A DNA stretch of 64,000 nucleotides from Porticoccaceae bacterium (lineage in GTDB: Bacteria; Pseudomonadota; Gammaproteobacteria; Pseudomonadales; Porticoccaceae), in assembly GCA_902557735.1 (NCBI GenBank), contig CACEBC010000003.1, forward strand, positions 38,670-102,669, in the 5' to 3' direction. The position numbers and the translations under genes are program-made. How positions within the stretch are numbered: the stretch's first letter is position 1; each line of letters starts with the position of its first letter. The notes under the pieces were generated by a model. The model had not been told where the DNA came from, searched no databases, and saw only the letters and a list, made by a program, of their open reading frames with translations. Shown in pieces: positions 1-8,139 of this stretch.

Positions 1-42
1 TCTTCTACTCGAAAGACTCTTTGTTGCAAGTTTGAAAAACAT
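1..42 (-). CDS. ABC transporter permease, FtsX/MacB-like (N-terminal 14 codons only)
   Basis: The 14 codons before the window edge read MFFKLATKSLSSRR, the usual opening of FtsX/LolC/MacB-type permeases (short basic cytoplasmic start before TM1). The ATG lies 14 nt after the stop of the upstream ATPase gene, with AAAGGC as a weak ribosome site, so the two look translationally coupled. The rest lies outside the window. The identification rests on the short motif and on gene order; such ATPases almost always pair with a permease. Confidence 0.55.
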   Translation of the reverse strand, partial: MFFKLATKSLSSRR

Positions 43-56
43 TAATTGGTTGCCTT

Positions 57-722
57 TTAGCTATTGATATCTGACAGAGGGTCGATTCGATCGAAACCAT
101 CGGATAACGATAAGTCATGGCTAACAAAAATCAAAGTCGTTTTCGTCTCAGACACCATCTGATGAAGTTCGGACATGAAGACATCACGATTCATCTTGTC
201 AAGAGATGAGGTTGGCTCGTCGGCGATCAGTATCTCCGGCTCATTTATCATCGCCCGCGCGATGGCGGTACGCTGCTGTTGCCCAATACTCAGCTGTTCC
301 GTTGGCTTACAATAATCCGAGTCCTCAATCCCGAGAGTAGAAAGTAAATTAACAATGTTCTCTTGCAATAAGGATCCACGAGCTTTTTTTGAGAATTGAT
401 TGGCGAGCCTAATATTATCGATAGCATTGAGATAGGGAACGAGATTGAATTGTTGAAAGATATAGCCAATGTGATTTGCCCTAAAGCGGTCGAGTTGACG
501 ATTCGTCATCAGATCCAACCGTTTAGAGAGCACAAGTATCTCTCCAGAACTTGGCCTGAGAATTCCACTTAGCAAATTCAGCAACGTCGACTTGCCACAA
601 CCTGAGGGGCCATGCAAGAAAATTCGTTCATACTGGTTAACTGCCCATGACTTAATATTTATCACAGTTGACTCAGGCGACTGCGGGTATTTGAAGCATA
701 CGTTTTTAAGTTCAATTGTCAT
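57..722 (-). CDS. ABC transporter ATP-binding protein, LolD/MacB class, zinc locus
   Basis: This is the ATPase subunit of an inner-membrane ABC system of the LolD/MacB/FtsE group. At 221 aa it has the typical length. Visible motifs are Walker A GPSGCGKST (residues 38-46), Q-loop FQQFN, an ABC signature LSIGQQQR (usually LSGGQ, so one Gly is replaced by Ile) and Walker B ILIADEPTSSLD. The ATG at 722 was chosen because homology starts at MTIELKNVCF; the open frame extends 37 codons upstream without family likeness. It is followed by a permease start and is divergent from a DUF3299 gene. A DUF2796/ZrgA protein, a DUF3299 protein and an ABC pair together resemble the zinc-regulated Zrg system of vibrios, so a role in zinc handling is inferred. 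Confidence 0.85.
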   Translation of the reverse strand: MTIELKNVCFKYPQSPESTVINIKSWAVNQYERIFLHGPSGCGKSTLLNLLSGILRPSSGEILVLSKRLDLMTNRQLDRFRANHIGYIFQQFNLVPYLNAIDNIRLANQFSKKARGSLLQENIVNLLSTLGIEDSDYCKPTEQLSIGQQQRTAIARAMINEPEILIADEPTSSLDKMNRDVFMSELHQMVSETKTTLIFVSHDLSLSDGFDRIDPLSDINS

Positions 723-763
723 AATGCTCGCGGACTCAACGGATAGAAATAGGTGTAAACCAA

Positions 764-783
764 TGAGATACACAGTATCATCA
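764..783. promoter_or_regulatory. Candidate Zur operator between divergent ABC and DUF3299 genes
   Basis: A palindrome GATAC-ACA-GTATC (767-779), flanked by TGA/ATCA, lies between the divergent ATPase (start 722) and DUF3299 (start 826) genes. A similar element, ATGATA-N5-TATCAT, sits upstream of the ZrgA-type gene. A Fur-family repressor gene (Zur) lies 1.5 kb away. The operator role is inferred from position and similarity; no binding data are available. Confidence 0.45.
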
Positions 784-825
784 CCACTGTAAAATATAAA
801 CTTCAAATAAAACAAATGGGCGTTT

Positions 826-1452
826 ATGGACATCGCTAAGTTTTGTTCAAAACCAAACTTCCATCCGGGGCCCCTGTTTGCGGTGCTCTTTGCTTTAACA
901 GCAATATTTGCTCACAGTTCAAGCCAGCAAACCTCTCCTGATTTTGGAACTGGCGTCAGCGAATATGAAACCATTGATTGGATCGATTTAATCCCAAAGG
1001 AAGATCTTGATGTCCTTCTCAATCCGCCTAGCTACATCACCGATATTCAAGATGGTTCAGCCGAGGATGAGATCGGCAGCCAACTTAAGACAGATCCAGT
1101 CTCGGTTCAGAACGATCGATACCAGCAAGCCTTGGTATCACAGAACATTAAACCCGACATGGATAAGCGCAAAGTCCGCGTCCCCGGCTTTATTGTTCCC
1201 TTAGAATTCAATGACGAGCAAATTATCACCGAGTTTTTTTTAGTTCCATACTTTGGAGCATGTATCCATCTGCCTCCACCCCCGCCCAACCAAATTATCT
1301 ATGTTAAATATCCTAAAGGACTTCTGCTGGAGGCTCTTTATTACCCATTTTGGATCTCTGGAATACTCCGAACCTCTTTAATCGAGAATGACATGGCCAC
1401 GGCCGCTTATGCCTTGGATATGCAATCCTACGAGGAATATTCTGAAGACTAG
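826..1452 (+). CDS. DUF3299 exported protein of the zinc locus
   Basis: A 208-aa protein with a hydrophobic N-terminal segment (about residues 15-32, signal peptide or anchor) and a C-terminal DUF3299 domain. Family hallmarks are GFIVPLEF (about 124-131) and a Phe/Pro-rich FFLVPYFGACIHLPPPPPNQ stretch with one Cys and one His. Function is unproven; members usually sit beside LolD-type ABC ATPases and ZrgA-like zinc-binding proteins, as here. It diverges from the ABC ATPase, and the 103-bp spacer holds a palindrome that could be a Zur site. It is most likely a periplasmic partner of the ABC system. Confidence 0.8.
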   Translation: MDIAKFCSKPNFHPGPLFAVLFALTAIFAHSSSQQTSPDFGTGVSEYETIDWIDLIPKEDLDVLLNPPSYITDIQDGSAEDEIGSQLKTDPVSVQNDRYQQALVSQNIKPDMDKRKVRVPGFIVPLEFNDEQIITEFFLVPYFGACIHLPPPPPNQIIYVKYPKGLLLEALYYPFWISGILRTSLIENDMATAAYALDMQSYEEYSED

Positions 1453-1744
1453 GAAAAATGTGAGCGCTGTAGCCGCGATCAGACCCATGATCTCCATACA
1501 AGGCAACTTCCAACTTAATTAAGGCTGAGAAGAAAATATTTAAGGCCACCAAAGCGATGGGGTTTTCGTTACGCGGACTCGGAAAAAGGTCTGATCGTAC
1601 CAGATCAGAATTACAAATTAACGAATGCAAAACTTCCTTCGATCAGCATCACTACTAAGCTATCTCAGACCATAAGCGTCTGAAAAGGCTCAACAAAACT
1701 CAATTATTGCTTTTTGCTTCGACCAACTTCCGTGAGCAGCGCAA

Positions 1745-2161
1745 TCAAAGTCGAAACTTTTTACAAGCATTAAAGTTAAGATAGTGCGCCCAGGCTATTA
1801 TCGAGGCACCGATAACCGTCACAAATTTCTCGCCGATCTCGCCAAACAGCTCATGACCGAAAAAAGTCACAAGCACCAATATACCTAGTCCCCAGGCACC
1901 GAATAGCGTGGCTTTGCGCTTTTTGTGCTTACGCCAACCAGAACTGAGCGCCCAAACGCTCACCGGCAGAACCAACATCAGCATGCAAAGGTGGAATGCC
2001 TCTTCGTCCAAAAGGATGGAGAACGAAGATGGAATTGTCACTGCTAAAACCGGCAGAGCGAGGCAATGGATGATACATATATTTGACAAGCAAATCGCTG
2101 CCACATCGCCGGCGAGCGATTTATTGGACATTTTTAAAACGCGTTGGCTGTTCTCGTCCAT
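1745..2161 (-). CDS. MerC-domain small membrane protein downstream of zur
   Basis: A four-helix membrane protein of the MerC family (138 aa from the ATG at 2161; an alternative ATG at 2131 gives 128 aa). The core has AAICLSNICIIHCLALPVL, the Cys/His first-helix signature of MerC-like proteins, then three more hydrophobic segments. MerC proper imports Hg(II); chromosomal relatives next to zur are of unknown role, and metal handling is a fair guess. It begins 7 nt after the zur stop, so zrgA-zur-merC looks like one leftward operon. No strong ribosome site supports either start. Confidence 0.7.
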   Translation of the reverse strand: MDENSQRVLKMSNKSLAGDVAAICLSNICIIHCLALPVLAVTIPSSFSILLDEEAFHLCMLMLVLPVSVWALSSGWRKHKKRKATLFGAWGLGILVLVTFFGHELFGEIGEKFVTVIGASIIAWAHYLNFNACKKFRL

Positions 2162-2168
2162 GCTGGTG

Positions 2169-2630
2169 CTAGGCCGCTCTATTTTTGCATGTAAAACAAA
2201 TACCGTTGATTTCGAGTTGCGGGCTTTCCAACTCAAACCCTGCAGATGCTGCGTCATTTTTCATATTTTTGATGGTCAGGTCAGGGATGTCAATTTCAGT
2301 AACCATTTTGCACTTAACACAAATCAAGAACTGTGAAAAAAGATGTTCATGTTCGCAAGCAATGTGACTGCATGCGGTGTATCTATTCGAAACGTTGAGC
2401 CTATGCACAAATCCTGCTTCTTGCAAAAAATCAAGAATTCTGTAGATGGACATTGGGGGAAGCATTTCGTCGCACTCTGTTTTACACAACTCGCGTAGCT
2501 CATAGGCAGACAATGCAAACGGGGACTCTACCAATGCTTTCAGCACCTGCCGACGTTTTTTAGTTAACCTTAACCCATTTTCGAGGCAAAACTTTTGCGC
2601 ATGATTAACAATTTGCTCACTATCTCTCAT
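2169..2630 (-). CDS. zur: Fur-family transcriptional regulator, Zur
   Basis: A 153-aa Fur-superfamily repressor. The N-terminal winged helix runs to about residue 85 (RLTKKRRQVLKAL; recognition region PPMSIYRILDFL). The dimerisation domain carries metal ligands: CSHIACEHEHLF gives the HxH/Cys cluster, CVKC is one half of the structural zinc site and CFTC at the C-terminus is the other. The two CxxC pairs fit Fur/Zur proteins with a structural Zn, and the neighbouring zinc-binding protein and ABC system favour Zur over Fur. It starts 2 nt after the stop of the ZrgA-like gene. Confidence 0.85.
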   Translation of the reverse strand: MRDSEQIVNHAQKFCLENGLRLTKKRRQVLKALVESPFALSAYELRELCKTECDEMLPPMSIYRILDFLQEAGFVHRLNVSNRYTACSHIACEHEHLFSQFLICVKCKMVTEIDIPDLTIKNMKNDAASAGFELESPQLEINGICFTCKNRAA

Positions 2631-2632
2631 AA

Positions 2633-3382
2633 TTACCTAATATTTATCATGTTGGCGTTTGCAGACAGCGTTATGGTGCCTTGCTTGTTTTCGTTGAGCC
2701 AATACACCTTTAGCTTTTCAATACCAGGAAATTGTTTTATCAAATCAACTTGAACAGCACTGAGAGTGTCCGCTCGTTTGCATTTATATTTATATTCAGC
2801 AGTAATCTCGTTATGAGTCTCGCCATCCTTTAGGTGATGATCTCCTCGAGAATCGTCGTGAATTTCATGATGATGTTTATGAGCTTTATCACTTCTCCCG
2901 TCACGATCGCCATGTTTATCATGAGAATCGTGGCGTCCTGAGTGTGAAAAGCGACTTTTTTCATCATGTTCTTCATGTTTAGTATGACTCTCATGCAAGA
3001 GACTTGAAATGTCGACCTTTGACATTGTTAAATCGCAATCGCCGCCGCTAAATAAAAACAGCCGCTCTGGTGAACTGAGGATTGCTTTTGCCTCGTTTAG
3101 AAGATTAATCTGCTCACGATCACGAGCCATGTGCTCAAAACCGACGAGGTTGGCTGCTGGCGACTCAATACGAACCTCCAGCTTACCTTTGTCAAGAGCA
3201 AGCATCAGATTTGAAACCCCATGTAAATGGGTTTCTTGTTGCGATGTGTGTCGATGATCATCTTGTTGCGATGTGTGTCGATGATCATCTTGATGCGATG
3301 GTCCGGAGTATGAAATCGGCGGTAACACTAAACACCCGAGCAACCAGATAAAGCGGTCCATTTTGAATACTGGAAAGAGCAT
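2633..3382 (-). CDS. His-rich ZrgA-type (DUF2796) periplasmic zinc-binding protein
   Basis: A 249-aa exported protein of the DUF2796/ZrgA family. A signal peptide follows the start (MDRFIWLLGCLVLPPISYS from the second Met, 3361; the first Met at 3382 adds seven residues and neither has a clear ribosome site). The folded domain holds LHGVSNLMLALDKGKLEV and a Cys in FSGGDCDLTM. A disordered His/Asp-rich stretch (about 130-195) and an N-terminal duplicated DDHRHTSQQ unit are presumed zinc sinks. In vibrios ZrgA works with an ABC transporter in zinc uptake. First gene of a likely operon with zur and merC, preceded by a palindromic candidate Zur box. Confidence 0.82.
   Translation of the reverse strand: MLFPVFKMDRFIWLLGCLVLPPISYSGPSHQDDHRHTSQQDDHRHTSQQETHLHGVSNLMLALDKGKLEVRIESPAANLVGFEHMARDREQINLLNEAKAILSSPERLFLFSGGDCDLTMSKVDISSLLHESHTKHEEHDEKSRFSHSGRHDSHDKHGDRDGRSDKAHKHHHEIHDDSRGDHHLKDGETHNEITAEYKYKCKRADTLSAVQVDLIKQFPGIEKLKVYWLNENKQGTITLSANANMINIR
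3235..3288. repeat. Two tandem 27-bp units inside the ZrgA-type gene
   Basis: Two identical consecutive 27-nt units (3235-3261, 3262-3288) encode the repeated nonapeptide DDHRHTSQQ on the minus strand; a third, decayed unit begins at 3289. The unit is a multiple of three, so copy-number change would lengthen or shorten a His-rich metal-binding tail without breaking the frame. Confidence 0.85.
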
Positions 3383-3414
3383 ATGAAATCAAACGATAAT
3401 GTGGAGACTAATTT

Positions 3415-3431
3415 ATGATACTACATATCAT
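3415..3431. promoter_or_regulatory. Candidate Zur operator upstream of the ZrgA-type gene
   Basis: The inverted repeat ATGATA-CTACA-TATCAT lies 33-49 nt before the first possible start of the ZrgA-type gene, overlapping the expected promoter. It resembles the element at 764-783 (both contain GATAC followed by ATC-type half sites). Repression by the adjacent Zur is inferred. Confidence 0.45.
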
Positions 3432-3624
3432 TTTGAGAAGGCAACAAGCTGGTATCTGGCGTTAAATTTACGCCTAAGACGACGCTGGATTGGTTGCTAA
3501 CGTTTGAGGGGAGTTCTTAACCTGCCACAAATAAGGCGTTGTTTCAAATAAATATTTTTTCATAACACCTTTTGCTTAGGGAGCTTGAGAACTAGGTGCA
3601 TTAAAGCCGCCTAGTGATCAGTCC

Positions 3625-3975
3625 CTACTTGCAAATCCCGTAAAGACCACGATGTTTGACGCACTTGGTTCCTGACGCACACTCTGAGTTAAGAACGCAC
3701 GTCATCCCGTTTTCTATAGCACTGCGAATCTCCTCATTAGAATCTGAAACGATGCTAGATTTTTGTTTGTCTACTCTCAAAGCCAATTTGTCTCCCTTTG
3801 CAATGGGCGAGTACATACCAGCACTGCAAAAGCCTTCAGTACCATCAGTCTTAATACATTTTGGAATATATATCGGGCTGCCAAAGCTATATAACCCATG
3901 CAGACCGCAGGCATAAATAGGGGTGGCCTCTAAAACAGACACGACGATAAGAACAGCATATTTAAATTTTTTCAT
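3625..3975 (-). CDS. Small secreted Cys-rich protein, unknown function
   Basis: A 116-aa protein whose ATG at 3975 is preceded by GAGAGGG at suitable spacing; the open frame extends 23 codons upstream without support. The signal peptide is MKKFKYAVLIVVSVLEATPIYA. The mature part holds seven Cys, with a C-terminal knot-like module (CVLNSECASGTKCVKHRG, then GICK) that looks disulfide-bonded. No family recognised. Secretion and disulfides are read from the sequence; function is unknown. Confidence 0.65.
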   Translation of the reverse strand: MKKFKYAVLIVVSVLEATPIYACGLHGLYSFGSPIYIPKCIKTDGTEGFCSAGMYSPIAKGDKLALRVDKQKSSIVSDSNEEIRSAIENGMTCVLNSECASGTKCVKHRGLYGICK

Positions 3976-4142
3976 CACATCCCTCTCTGAAGAGTTGCCT
4001 GTTTCGCAACTGAACTCCTCTTCGCAGTCACAATAACAAAGCATGTCTCATGTTTAAAGGCTCTGGTAGCAAAATGGGGCAGCACAACCTGCTGCAGGCC
4101 GATCTGTCCCAGGATCGCAAAACAATTTTGGACGAAACAAAC

Positions 4143-4427
4143 CTAATCGGTCAATACTATGTAGGTGACTAGAAAGGCCACCCAAACGTATACCATTAAT
4201 ACAGCGGACAATATTACTCTCCACTTGGGTCTTCTGGGGTCGCTACCAAGGAACAGATAACGAATGTTCTCAGCGAATAGGGTATTTGCTTTTGCCTTCG
4301 GGGCTATCAACAGTTGGCCCTGTCTATAATCAACCTGATATTCCCCGGACCTCACTCCATCCATCACCCGATCTACTGACAGAGCGTTAGATTTAGCAAA
4401 TTCTTCAATCGGTATCATTTCATCCAC
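4143..4427 (-). CDS. Hypothetical protein with C-terminal membrane anchor
   Basis: 94 aa. The N-terminal half looks like a small HTH-type or MerR-like helix bundle (PIEEFAKSNALSVDRVMDGV) followed by a short beta strand pair; the C-terminus (about 71-92, RVILSAVLMVYVWVAFLVTY) is one transmembrane helix. The arrangement suggests a tail-anchored cytoplasmic domain facing DNA or a partner. It sits alone in leftward orientation with no operon partner. No family is recognised, and the HTH reading is tentative. Confidence 0.5.
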   Translation of the reverse strand: MDEMIPIEEFAKSNALSVDRVMDGVRSGEYQVDYRQGQLLIAPKAKANTLFAENIRYLFLGSDPRRPKWRVILSAVLMVYVWVAFLVTYIVLTD

Positions 4428-4671
4428 CCCTCTTACCGCATAGCTTTTGATAGCAAAACGCTTGAGAAAAGTATTTCGATTCTATCGATATCTGGTAAGG
4501 TTATCACTTTTAAATTAAAATAGTCACGTTTAGTACGCTCAAACATGAAAAAAAGGTTTCTTAAATTTAAACTACCGTCGATAACACGCATCTACCTTGA
4601 GAATCGTTCTACAGTTGTCATCGGAATTAGGCAATTTAAGAGCTCCTGTGGTAACAACTCTTTCCAACCCT

Positions 4672-5844
4672 TTAATCATGACGCACCTCCTGAACTGCAG
4701 AGACCGGACTGGGAAAGTTATAAATAATTATATAGCTTGAAACTATAAACGTTAGGATGGTGACTGCTTGAATAACATGGGATGCCTTGTCGTCTATCAA
4801 ACCGGTGTTAGATGCCACAAAAGCGATCAAGAGCGAAAACTCACTGTTTTGTCCCAATCGGAAGCCGATATCCCATGAAAGGCTATTAGACTCTCTTTCT
4901 GATCTCAAAAAATAATGCAAAACAACCGGTTTTACTATCAACACTAGCATGCTCATGGCTAAAGCAATAAACCAAATTTCCGGTATCAGATTTAAATCAA
5001 AACCACTGCCCAAAGAAAAAAAGAATAGTATTAAAAAGAAGTCTCGAACTGGTTTCAAATTTAGCGCGATATGTTCTGAAAAATTGGAGGTCGCCATCGA
5101 TATACCGGCAATAAATGCTCCGATTTCCCGAGACAAACCAAGAAAGCTAGATGCTTCGGCCATACCTAGACACCAACCAATCGCTACAAGGAATATATAC
5201 TCCCCAATTTTTTCAAACTTAAAAAATAGAGGACGGAGAATTTTCTGAAACATGATTAGAGCGAATACAACAAGAATGGGTAGACTCAGCAAAGTGTAAG
5301 CAAACTGCGAGAAATAAGAAGTTTCAGCTGGATCAACTAGCAAAGCGACCAGCACAAATATTGCGATAAAATCTTGAATCAACAGCATCCCTATTACCAA
5401 TTCTCCAGAGTGCTTATGGTGGAGCTCATCCGCGGGTAACAGTTTTATACCAATAATAGTGCTGGAAAACATCATGGTAGCCCCAATAATTACGCTCTCC
5501 AATAATCTAAAATCAAAGGCATAAGCTACCGATGATCCCAATAAACCAAATAAAAGAGAACTTGCGAAAGTTACTTGGGTCACTTCACGAAACACCTTCA
5601 ATAGCTTCTGCGGATGCATCTCAAGGCCCAGCAAAAAAAGAAGAAAGATAATCCCAATTTCTGCTCCTTGCGAAATTATGGCTTGGTCAGAGACTAGACC
5701 AATGCCATGTGGGCCTATAAACACCCCGAGACTAACATAGGCAAGCAGAAGAGGTTGCCTTCCAAAAAGTGCGACAGACGCGAGCACCGCACCACCAGTA
5801 AACACATAGAAAAAAGTTTGGATCAGTTCATGGTGCATCAGCAT
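4672..5844 (-). CDS. CPA2-family cation:proton antiporter (KefB-like membrane domain)
   Basis: A 390-aa integral membrane protein with about 12 hydrophobic helices spanning nearly its whole length, of the Na_H_Exchanger/CPA2 family. Signature pieces are GVFIGPHGIGL, LLFLLGLEM, SSTIIGIKLL and IGAFIAGISMA. It lacks the C-terminal TrkA-N/RCK regulatory domain found in KefB/KefC, so it is the short form. Predicted to exchange monovalent cations for protons in the inner membrane; the cation (K+ or Na+) cannot be decided here. Monocistronic by spacing. Confidence 0.85.
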   Translation of the reverse strand: MLMHHELIQTFFYVFTGGAVLASVALFGRQPLLLAYVSLGVFIGPHGIGLVSDQAIISQGAEIGIIFLLFLLGLEMHPQKLLKVFREVTQVTFASSLLFGLLGSSVAYAFDFRLLESVIIGATMMFSSTIIGIKLLPADELHHKHSGELVIGMLLIQDFIAIFVLVALLVDPAETSYFSQFAYTLLSLPILVVFALIMFQKILRPLFFKFEKIGEYIFLVAIGWCLGMAEASSFLGLSREIGAFIAGISMATSNFSEHIALNLKPVRDFFLILFFFSLGSGFDLNLIPEIWFIALAMSMLVLIVKPVVLHYFLRSERESNSLSWDIGFRLGQNSEFSLLIAFVASNTGLIDDKASHVIQAVTILTFIVSSYIIIYNFPSPVSAVQEVRHD

Positions 5845-6261
5845 TCCTTTAGATTCAAAACTGCTTGTTAATTCTAAGATTCCGGGTACCCTGGATCACA
5901 TAAAGACCGGGACCTGACGTTTACGAAGATTATATCTCCAACGTCGCAAGATAAATTTGTTTTTAAGCGCATTATCCTGATCCGATCTAATTGACGCATG
6001 TCGGCGCACCCTGCAGGTGCGCAAGACGGAGGCTTGCCCTAAAAAGGTTAACTTAATACTCAGGTTAGTCTATTGGCCGCTGTGATATCAATGGAAGTGG
6101 TCATTGTTTATCTAAGATTAGTTATGGCACGATAAATGCAGCTTTGATAACGACTCACTGGGCAAGCTACGACACTTTCCATCTGACCCAGCGAACTAAA
6201 TGAAAACTTGCGATTTTAGACAACCAAGTATTGAAGAATTTTAAAAAACAGGCTTAACATC
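5845..6261. other. Intergenic, 417 bp, with one strong hairpin
   Basis: No gene seen. A perfect stem GCGCACC-CTGCA-GGTGCGC lies at 6004-6022. Neither side has a T tract, so it is not a classical terminator; it could be a structured UTR element or a protein site. Confidence 0.5.
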
Positions 6262-6537
6262 ATGGACTTGAAAAAAGAATTAGCTTGCCATTACGGGCAT
6301 GCGATGAAATTAAGCGAACTGGCCGTTTTATTGGGTTTTGACTTATTAGAACTGCATAAAACAATTGCTCAATCTAAGGGAAAAACGTTCGATAACGTTG
6401 CAATTCAAGACTTGGCGATACCTACTGACCAAGTGGCAGCTCAAATCATCGCTCAGGAGTTAATTCTCGGGTCTCCAAGCAATCGAACCAAGCAAACGCC
6501 GGAAGTAGTTGGTCGCCATACAGTAATGACCATATGA
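6262..6537 (+). CDS. Hypothetical 91-aa protein
   Basis: A short soluble protein, starting MDLKKELACHYGHAMKLSEL, with no signal peptide or membrane segment. Its composition and the ELAVLLGFDLLELHKTI stretch suggest an alpha-helical fold, possibly a degenerate HTH. ATG at 6262; there is no strong ribosome site. Codon use looks normal for the neighbourhood. No family recognised; it may be real but confidence is moderate. Confidence 0.4.
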   Translation: MDLKKELACHYGHAMKLSELAVLLGFDLLELHKTIAQSKGKTFDNVAIQDLAIPTDQVAAQIIAQELILGSPSNRTKQTPEVVGRHTVMTI

Positions 6538-6874
6538 ATAATGTCGCTGATGTGTTGGAAGAATGAGAAATCATGGCTGTATTTCTAGTATGAGTTTGAG
6601 CAGAATCAGATACATACACAAGCTATATGCGGCTGATTGTGCGTCTCCTCGATTTGCAGGTGCCCAATGAAACCAAATAACTTGGTTACCATAGTAAAAA
6701 TTATTGGGTACTCCGAAAGCGTCACCTGAATTGATGTGTATTGTTGATGACCACTTTGCAAAAAAGAGAAAAGCCTGCGAATACTACAATCAGTCAGAGC
6801 TAGAATTACTCACTCTAGCAATTGTTATCTGTGACTAACAAATCTTTATGAATTCAGCGGCGATTCTCATGACC
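6538..6874. other. Intergenic, 337 bp, nothing recognised
   Basis: AT-leaning spacer between the convergent 91-aa gene and yjbQ. No gene, repeat or clear terminator seen. Confidence 0.4.
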
Positions 6875-7306
6875 TCAGTCGATGCTCAGATGCATGATTA
6901 TATTTCGATTGGTTATAGAGTATCTATGTTCCCATAAATAAATACCTTGCCATGTGCCAAGTAAAAGCCTTCCCGATGCAAATGGAATACTAATTTGTGT
7001 GGCAGTGAGCATAGCTTTTATATGGGCAGGCATATCGTCGGGACCCTCCAGCGTATGGGTATAGATTGAATCATCCTCAGGGACAAGCCGATTGAGCCAA
7101 TTCTCTAGGTCTCTGCGAGCACTGTCGTCATAGTTTTCCTGTATCAAGAGGCTCGCAGATGTATGCTGCAAGAACAGTGTGCATAGGCCCTCCGAAGTCG
7201 GGCGTTTGGAGATCTCTGCTGAAATCTTTTCTGTGATCGGGTGAAGACCTTGGTTCGAGATTTGAACCTCAATATTTATTAACACGTGTGTCCCTTTATT
7301 TTTCAA
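6875..7306 (-). CDS. yjbQ: YjbQ family (UPF0047) protein
   Basis: A 143-aa member of the UPF0047/YjbQ family, with the invariant LFLQHTSASLLIQENYD (about 44-60) and the C-terminal LGTWQGIYLWEHR motif (about 116-128). Family members have secondary thiamine-phosphate-synthase activity when overproduced; their main role is unresolved. Length is normal. It is the last gene before the selC-derived fragment at 7357 and probably belongs to the ancestral backbone flanking the accretion zone. Confidence 0.9.
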   Translation of the reverse strand: MKNKGTHVLINIEVQISNQGLHPITEKISAEISKRPTSEGLCTLFLQHTSASLLIQENYDDSARRDLENWLNRLVPEDDSIYTHTLEGPDDMPAHIKAMLTATQISIPFASGRLLLGTWQGIYLWEHRYSITNRNIIMHLSID

Positions 7307-7356
7307 AATTACAGAGCGCCCAACTCTAACAAATATTGATCAAAACCATCAAAAAA

Positions 7357-7379
7357 GGCGGAAACGGTAGAAGTCGAAC
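7357..7379 (-). repeat. Decayed selC 3'-end fragment (att-like copy C)
   Basis: Twenty-three bases match the reverse complement of the 3' end of the intact selC at 38115-38207 with a few substitutions (GGCGGAAACGGTAGAAG against GGCGGAAGAGGTAGGAG). The following ~200 bp also align with those after the copy at 17786. This is interpreted as an old attachment-site remnant. Confidence 0.7.
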
Positions 7380-7520
7380 AACTTTTTATCAGTGTTTATA
7401 TTGTTTTTTTGACGTCCAATAAATATTAAATCCTCTTGATCTAATATTGGTCGTTCCACTCAGCCATTATACAAGTGCTGTTTTGAATCATAATGCATGT
7501 CTCTGCCCTCCAGCAATGAT

Positions 7521-7577
7521 ACCCCCATGGGGCAATACACTTTTATTTAGGTATATGTGCCTTGGCAGAAACAAAAC
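7521..7577 (+). repeat. Dispersed repeat R, copy 1
   Basis: First copy of the ~60 bp R family: ACCCCCATGGGGCAATACAC, then about 20 variable bases, then CCTTGGCAGAAACAAAAC. It lies ~165 bp after the selC fragment at 7357, the same spacing as at 17786/17954. A further ~70 bp after it resembles the sequence after copy 4. Confidence 0.75.
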
Positions 7578-7647
7578 AGTTTTAGTAGCTTACTGGAATT
7601 CCGCATAAGCCCTCTTCGAAGACCCAAACGTAGTCTTTTTTTCATGC

Positions 7648-7676
7648 CAAAAAAAAGGGCCCTGATGGACCCCTTA
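7648..7676 (-). terminator. Rho-independent terminator of the first 43-aa gene
   Basis: Read leftward, a G/C stem built from AAGGGG and CCCTT arms with a short ATCA loop ends in eight T residues, 13 nt after the stop of the small gene at 7689-7820. The equivalent hairpin follows the second copy. Confidence 0.65.
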
Positions 7677-7688
7677 CCATTACTGGTT

Positions 7689-7820
7689 TTAAACTTTATC
7701 GGTTGGCTCTTTTATACCCACTCTAGTAGCCTGGAGGTCATCCCAGCCAGGTCTCAAGAATATCAGACAGGCAGCAAGTGCCACTCCCGACAAGACCAAA
7801 TCAGCTATCACTAAAGACAC
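7689..7820 (-). CDS. 43-aa single-span membrane protein, copy 1
   Basis: A very small gene with a GTG start preceded by AGGAGGTAATC, an almost perfect ribosome site at about 4-6 nt. The product is 43 aa: one N-terminal transmembrane helix (VIADLVLSGVALAACLIFL) and a polar tail beginning RPGWDDLQATR. A near-identical gene lies at 21158-21289; the two differ at about five residues and share several silent changes, so the frame is under selection. A terminator follows. Function unknown; size and topology resemble other regulatory micro-membrane proteins. It lies inside the selC accretion zone beside repeat R1. Confidence 0.75.
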   Translation of the reverse strand: MSLVIADLVLSGVALAACLIFLRPGWDDLQATRVGIKEPTDKV

Positions 7821-8139
7821 TAGATTACCTCCTTGAGTTGACGACTTGAAACCATTCTACGCAGTGTGGGACGATTAAGTTTGAAGAAATGGTATTCGCG
7901 CTCCCCGCTCATCGGCGTCCAACAACCATCTTTACCAGTGATCCTAATCTGACGTTGAAGTATCCTCCCCTCAAGGCATAAGAAACTTGTGCTCATGTAT
8001 AAGTGCCTTTGCATATACAGTAAAGATCGTTTAAGTTTCATTTTCGCTAAGCTCGAGATATGCAAATTTGAGGCGCATCATTAGCCATAAAGTTTTTTCA
8101 TTGCCTCTAAAAATCAAGGATCACAGAGACCATCGCTGT
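7821..8139. other. Promoter region of the 43-aa gene, otherwise empty
   Basis: The ~60 bp upstream of the small gene is conserved with the matching stretch at 21303-21370 (shared TTCAAACTTAAT on the minus strand, and TAGAAT/TAAGAT as a possible -10 box). The rest shows no gene I can support. Confidence 0.4.

Noticed and set aside
7820..8065. An 81-codon minus-strand frame
   Set aside because: Its end is the leader of the 43-aa gene, which is conserved at 21303-21370 without keeping this frame. No ribosome site or family likeness.
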